Part shown: in pieces, positions 61,835 through 64,000 of the stretch
How the letters are laid out: each line of letters begins with the position of its first letter
How positions within the stretch are numbered: position 1 is the first letter of the stretch
NCBI RefSeq assembly: GCF_052065415.1
Contig: NZ_JBQHUB010000003.1
Span: 62,001-126,000 of the forward strand
DNA length: 64,000 nt
Direction of reading: 5' to 3'
From: Pseudoflavonifractor_A sp022772585
Lineage (GTDB): Bacteria > Bacillota > Clostridia > Oscillospirales > Oscillospiraceae
Notes under the pieces: model-generated
Seen by the model: only the letters and a program-made list of their open reading frames with translations
The model's database searches: none
Told to the model about the DNA's origin: nothing
Translations under genes and position numbers: made by a program

Positions 61835-62143
61835 TCACAGGCATTCGTCCGTATGACCGCTTAAAACACCCTCAATGGGAAAGTCTCCCTTCTCTGTGTG
61901 GAGTACCGCCCGCAGGCCGGCTTCTGAAAGCGTACCCTTCAGGACCCCGGGGACCTCACTTACCGCTGTCCGCAGGGCGCCGGTCATCTGAAATGCATAT
62001 TCCGGTATGAAACTGCCGGTGAACAGGTTCTCACCGCCCAGAAGCTCCAGTATGATGCGTCCGCCCTGAAGATGGATCTCCGCCGTCCCTTTTTTGACGC
62101 CCATGGGGCTTTGCATCCGGATCCGGTAGACATTATCCTGCAT
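61835..62143 (-). CDS. Small protein at the head of the exporter operon
   Basis: 102 residues from ATG 62143 (AGGAGG ten bases upstream). Mostly beta-predicted (MQDNVYRIRMQSPMGVKKG, then GGRIILELLGGENLFTG), no signal peptide or membrane helix, one cysteine at the C-terminus. I do not recognise the family. It lies 22 bases before the MMPL gene on the same strand, so it is probably part of that operon, perhaps a cytoplasmic accessory or lipid-binding-like protein; that is speculation. Confidence 0.65.
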   Translation of the reverse strand: MQDNVYRIRMQSPMGVKKGTAEIHLQGGRIILELLGGENLFTGSFIPEYAFQMTGALRTAVSEVPGVLKGTLSEAGLRAVLHTEKGDFPIEGVLSGHTDECL

Positions 62144-62220
62144 ATACAAAATTCCTCCTGTCCATGATGCACTGACTATACGCCGGAGCATCCGGAAAAT
62201 ACAATCCGTAACTTCCGCCG

Positions 62221-62240
62221 AATGTGTAAAACTACACATT
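62221..62240. promoter_or_regulatory. TetR operator candidate
   Basis: AATGTGTA-AAAC-TACACATT is a perfect inverted repeat in the divergent region between the exporter operon and its TetR gene. A further TGTGTAGTG half-site lies at about 62297. Position and symmetry fit control of both directions. Confidence 0.6.
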
Positions 62241-62346
62241 TGGGAGGGATTGTGCAGTCTTTTCAAACGGAGGATTTCCAACAGATCCCTGAAGTTTGTG
62301 TAGTGATTTTTCCGGGAGGCTGTGGTATATTGGGAAAAAGGTGGTG

Positions 62347-62931
62347 GTGGATACGAAGCAGGAAGAGCTGTCTTACAACCGGAAAAAACAGATGGCGGAG
62401 TCCCTGAAAAAGCTGATGGCGCGCAAGCCACTGCAGAAGATCACCATTCAGGAGATCGCCGACGACTGCGGTATGAACCGGCACACCTTCTATTACCATT
62501 TTAAAGACATTTATGATCTGCTGGCCTGGATGTTTCAGGAGGAAGCCCTGTCCCTGATCCGCAGGAGCGACAACTGCCTTACCTGGCAGGATGGGTTCCA
62601 GCTGTTTCTCCGTACCATCCGGGAAAACAAAGCGGTGTGTAAATGCGCCCTGGACAGTTTGGGACAGGAGGCGCTGCGGAATATGTTCTATCAGGAGGTC
62701 ACGCACCTGATGGACCTGTTCCTGGCCGATGTAAAGGGCAAGCACCAGATCTCGGAGGAATACCAGAGCTTTCTGGGCAATTTTTATATTGCGGCCCTCA
62801 GCGGCATCGTTATGGAGTGGGTCCGCCGGGATATGGACCTCTCTGAAGAGACCATGATGACCTACCTGAGGCTGACGTTGGAAAACCAGATCGAAGAGGC
62901 GTTCCTGCGGGCAGAGCGGGAGGGGCTTTGA
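62347..62931 (+). CDS. TetR family regulator of the exporter operon
   Basis: About 194 residues from GTG 62347; GTG 62341/62344 are equally possible and an internal ATG would remove part of the DNA-binding domain. Helix-turn-helix at about 25-60: ITIQEIADDCGMNRHTFYYHFKDIYDLL, the pattern of the DhaS-like/TetR_C_8 branch. The C-terminal domain is helical, with two cysteines around CKCALDS. Divergent from the small protein/MMPL/surface-protein operon with an operator-like palindrome between them. Same direction as the kinase-like gene 15 bases downstream. Confidence 0.85.
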   Translation: MDTKQEELSYNRKKQMAESLKKLMARKPLQKITIQEIADDCGMNRHTFYYHFKDIYDLLAWMFQEEALSLIRRSDNCLTWQDGFQLFLRTIRENKAVCKCALDSLGQEALRNMFYQEVTHLMDLFLADVKGKHQISEEYQSFLGNFYIAALSGIVMEWVRRDMDLSEETMMTYLRLTLENQIEEAFLRAEREGL

Positions 62932-62946
62932 AAGAGAGGGAGAAGA

Positions 62947-63555
62947 ATGGCGCACAAGATCATTTCCATCGGCCGGCAGTTTGGCAGCGGCGGACACGAG
63001 ATCGGGGCGGAGACCGCCCGCCGGCTGGACGTGAAGTGTTATGACAAGGAACTGATCGCCTTGGCGGCGGCACACGGGGAACTGAATCACGAAAAGCTGA
63101 CGGGCTTCGATGAAAAGCAGGAAAATCCATGGCTGTATGAGGCGGTCTACGAAGGGAATCACCACGTTCCCAAGGGCCGGTCCTTTTCGGCAGTCTTGTA
63201 TCAGCTGCAAAGTGAGGTCATTCGGGCCATCGCCCAACGGGAGGACGCTGTCATCGTCGGCCGGTGTGCCGATCAGATCCTCCAGGAGGCCGGCGGTGTA
63301 AAGCTGCTGACGGTGTTTATCGCCGCGCCCTTCAGGGACCGTGTGGAGCGGAAAATGAAACTGGAGGGCCTGGACCGGAAGAAGGCGGAGGCGCTGGTCA
63401 GGAAGGCGGATAAACAGCGGGAGCTGTATTATCATTCTTATACAGGGTTGGAGTGGGGAAGACCGGATGGTTTCGACCTGTATTTTGACTCCCATGAGCA
63501 GAACAGGGAGGAGATCATCCAGGAAATTATGAGTGCTTATGCTGCTTTGGACTGA
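62947..63555 (+). CDS. Cytidylate kinase-like family protein
   Basis: 202 residues; AGAGGGAGAAGA precedes the ATG. P-loop ISIGRQFGSGGHEIG (about residue 6-20) differs from the classic GxxGxGKS by lacking the lysine, as is normal for this kinase-like family. VIVGRCADQIL (about 100-110), FRDRVERKMKLEGLDRKKAE (about 128-147) and the KQRELYYHSYTG lid follow. The biochemical role of these small proteins is unsettled; nucleotide kinase activity is inferred from fold. Probably co-transcribed with the TetR gene. Confidence 0.85.
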   Translation: MAHKIISIGRQFGSGGHEIGAETARRLDVKCYDKELIALAAAHGELNHEKLTGFDEKQENPWLYEAVYEGNHHVPKGRSFSAVLYQLQSEVIRAIAQREDAVIVGRCADQILQEAGGVKLLTVFIAAPFRDRVERKMKLEGLDRKKAEALVRKADKQRELYYHSYTGLEWGRPDGFDLYFDSHEQNREEIIQEIMSAYAALD

Positions 63556-63722
63556 GCTGTGCCCGCAGGCGTTCCGGAAATACCTTGTCTGTTTGCACAT
63601 GCGCGCTTCAAAAGCTTACAAGGCGGACTGGAGCAGAGAAAGCAAATGTGCACAGCCTGCGCAACACCTGTGTAATTCTGTGATGCCGGAACGATGCTCT
63701 CTTTCATAAAGGGTCAAACAAC

Positions 63723-63762
63723 AAAAAAAGTCCTGAAACCTATGAGGTTTCAGGACTTTTTT
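63723..63762. terminator. Terminator of the displaced tRNA end
   Basis: AAAAAAGTCCTGAAACC-TATGA-GGTTTCAGGACTTTTTT: symmetrical, with U-tracts in both directions. The 150 bases between it and the kinase-like gene hold nothing evident. Confidence 0.85.
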
Positions 63763-63786
63763 GGCAGCGGGTGAAGGATTCGAATC
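63762..63786 (-). repeat. Displaced tRNA 3' end (attachment-site core)
   Basis: On the minus strand GATTCGAATCCTTCACCC followed by GCTGCCA reads as the T-arm and acceptor 3' end of a tRNA with CCA, but no tRNA body lies beyond it. A tRNA-like terminator follows immediately. This is the remnant expected when an element integrates into the 3' end of a tRNA gene; the element would extend to the right of the window. The amino-acid identity cannot be determined. Confidence 0.6.
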
Positions 63787-63882
63787 GCCTGTGCGTGATT
63801 TTAAACCGTGTTATCTGATGCCGCCGAATGCCGCAAAGTGCTGCGGCACAAAGGGTTTGAGATTTCATTGTTTTAAGTGCTG

Positions 63883-63966
63883 TTAGAGCGTGTTGGCCGG
63901 TTTTACCGTGGTAAGGGTCAGAATAAGGGTCAAAATAAGGGTCTGCTTGTACTTTGCGCCGTGCAT
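63883..63966 (-). CDS. Possible 27-residue ORF
   Basis: ATG 63966 has AAAGGAG five bases upstream and reads MHGAKYKQTLILTLILTLTT before ending at TAA 63883. The hydrophobic middle is produced by the 12-bp repeats at 63912-63947, so it may simply be repeat DNA with a chance start. No family known; low confidence. Confidence 0.2.
   Translation of the reverse strand: MHGAKYKQTLILTLILTLTTVKPANTL
63912..63947. repeat. Three 12-bp direct repeats (possible integrase arm sites)
   Basis: TAAGGGTCAGAA, TAAGGGTCAAAA and TAAGGGTCTGCT are tandem at exact 12-base spacing, about 125 bases inside the tRNA remnant. Short direct repeats at this distance from an att core resemble arm-type binding sites of tyrosine integrases. 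Confidence 0.5.
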
Positions 63967-64000
63967 GTCAGCTCCTTTGCAAGGCCGCTTTTCCCTTTGG

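Overview
The window is GC-rich, densely coded DNA from an anaerobic, spore-forming Firmicute. It most resembles the Oscillospiraceae (Flavonifractor, Intestinimonas or Pseudoflavonifractor-like gut bacteria). The grounds are an oxygen-sensitive class III ribonucleotide reductase (nrdD/nrdG), half of a sporulation sigma-K gene, SLH-anchored surface protein, clostridial-type sigma-A promoters and AGGAGG ribosome binding sites. The genus is inference; the sequence does not name it.

Layout. 1-9.2 kb: a truncated YibE/F membrane protein, a giant (about 2190 aa) S-layer-anchored PHP-domain protein, a TetR regulator and a small polytopic membrane protein. 9.3-12.2 kb: a recombination module made of a small element-type ORF, five consecutive hairpins, a large serine recombinase, and directly abutting it the 3' half of sigK, i.e. 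one edge of a skin-like element interrupting sigK. 12.2-15.1 kb: a MATE transporter and a MocR-type regulator. 15.4-30.7 kb: a purine-catabolism cluster with ygeY, divergent ygeW, an aminohydrolase, a molybdenum hydroxylase with FAD and 2Fe-2S subunits, a dihydroorotate/dihydropyrimidine-dehydrogenase-like flavoprotein, two more molybdenum large subunits, and ssnA. 30.8-36 kb: an iron alcohol dehydrogenase with Rex-type sites, an EamA permease and nrdDG. 36.3-42.7 kb: methionine synthesis (homocysteine methyltransferase/MTHFR fusion, MetH lacking its activation domain, a separate activation-domain protein, and divergent metY). 42.8-45.7 kb: tRNA-Leu and tRNA-Pro, trmB and a Na/Pi cotransporter. 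45.8-54.5 kb: a second purine operon on the minus strand (guanine deaminase, AzgA-type permease, a complete three-subunit molybdenum hydroxylase, adenine deaminase) led by a purine-class riboswitch. 54.5-55.7 kb: a retron (reverse transcriptase plus an upstream msr-msd-like RNA). 55.9-63.6 kb: an MMPL/RND exporter operon with a large GLUG-repeat surface protein, a divergent TetR regulator and a cytidylate-kinase-like protein. 63.7-64 kb: a displaced tRNA 3' end and 12-bp repeats, which look like the start of an integrated element.

How it works together. The two purine blocks would let the cell import guanine/hypoxanthine (AzgA), deaminate guanine and adenine, oxidise hypoxanthine/xanthine or related heterocycles through molybdenum hydroxylases, and feed ring-opened products to YgeY/YgeW/SsnA-type enzymes, as in anaerobic urate/purine degraders. 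The riboswitch before guaD appears to be built as an ON switch: the aptamer 3' strand is itself the 5' strand of a long terminator, so ligand binding should permit expression.

Most notable items: (1) a retron with every RT hallmark, matched a1/a2 repeats and its own promoter but no visible effector gene; (2) the ON-type purine riboswitch with an extra core nucleotide; (3) the skin-like interruption of sigK; (4) four molybdenum hydroxylase large subunits in one 40-kb region; (5) a DHOD-like flavoprotein without the usual active-site cysteine.
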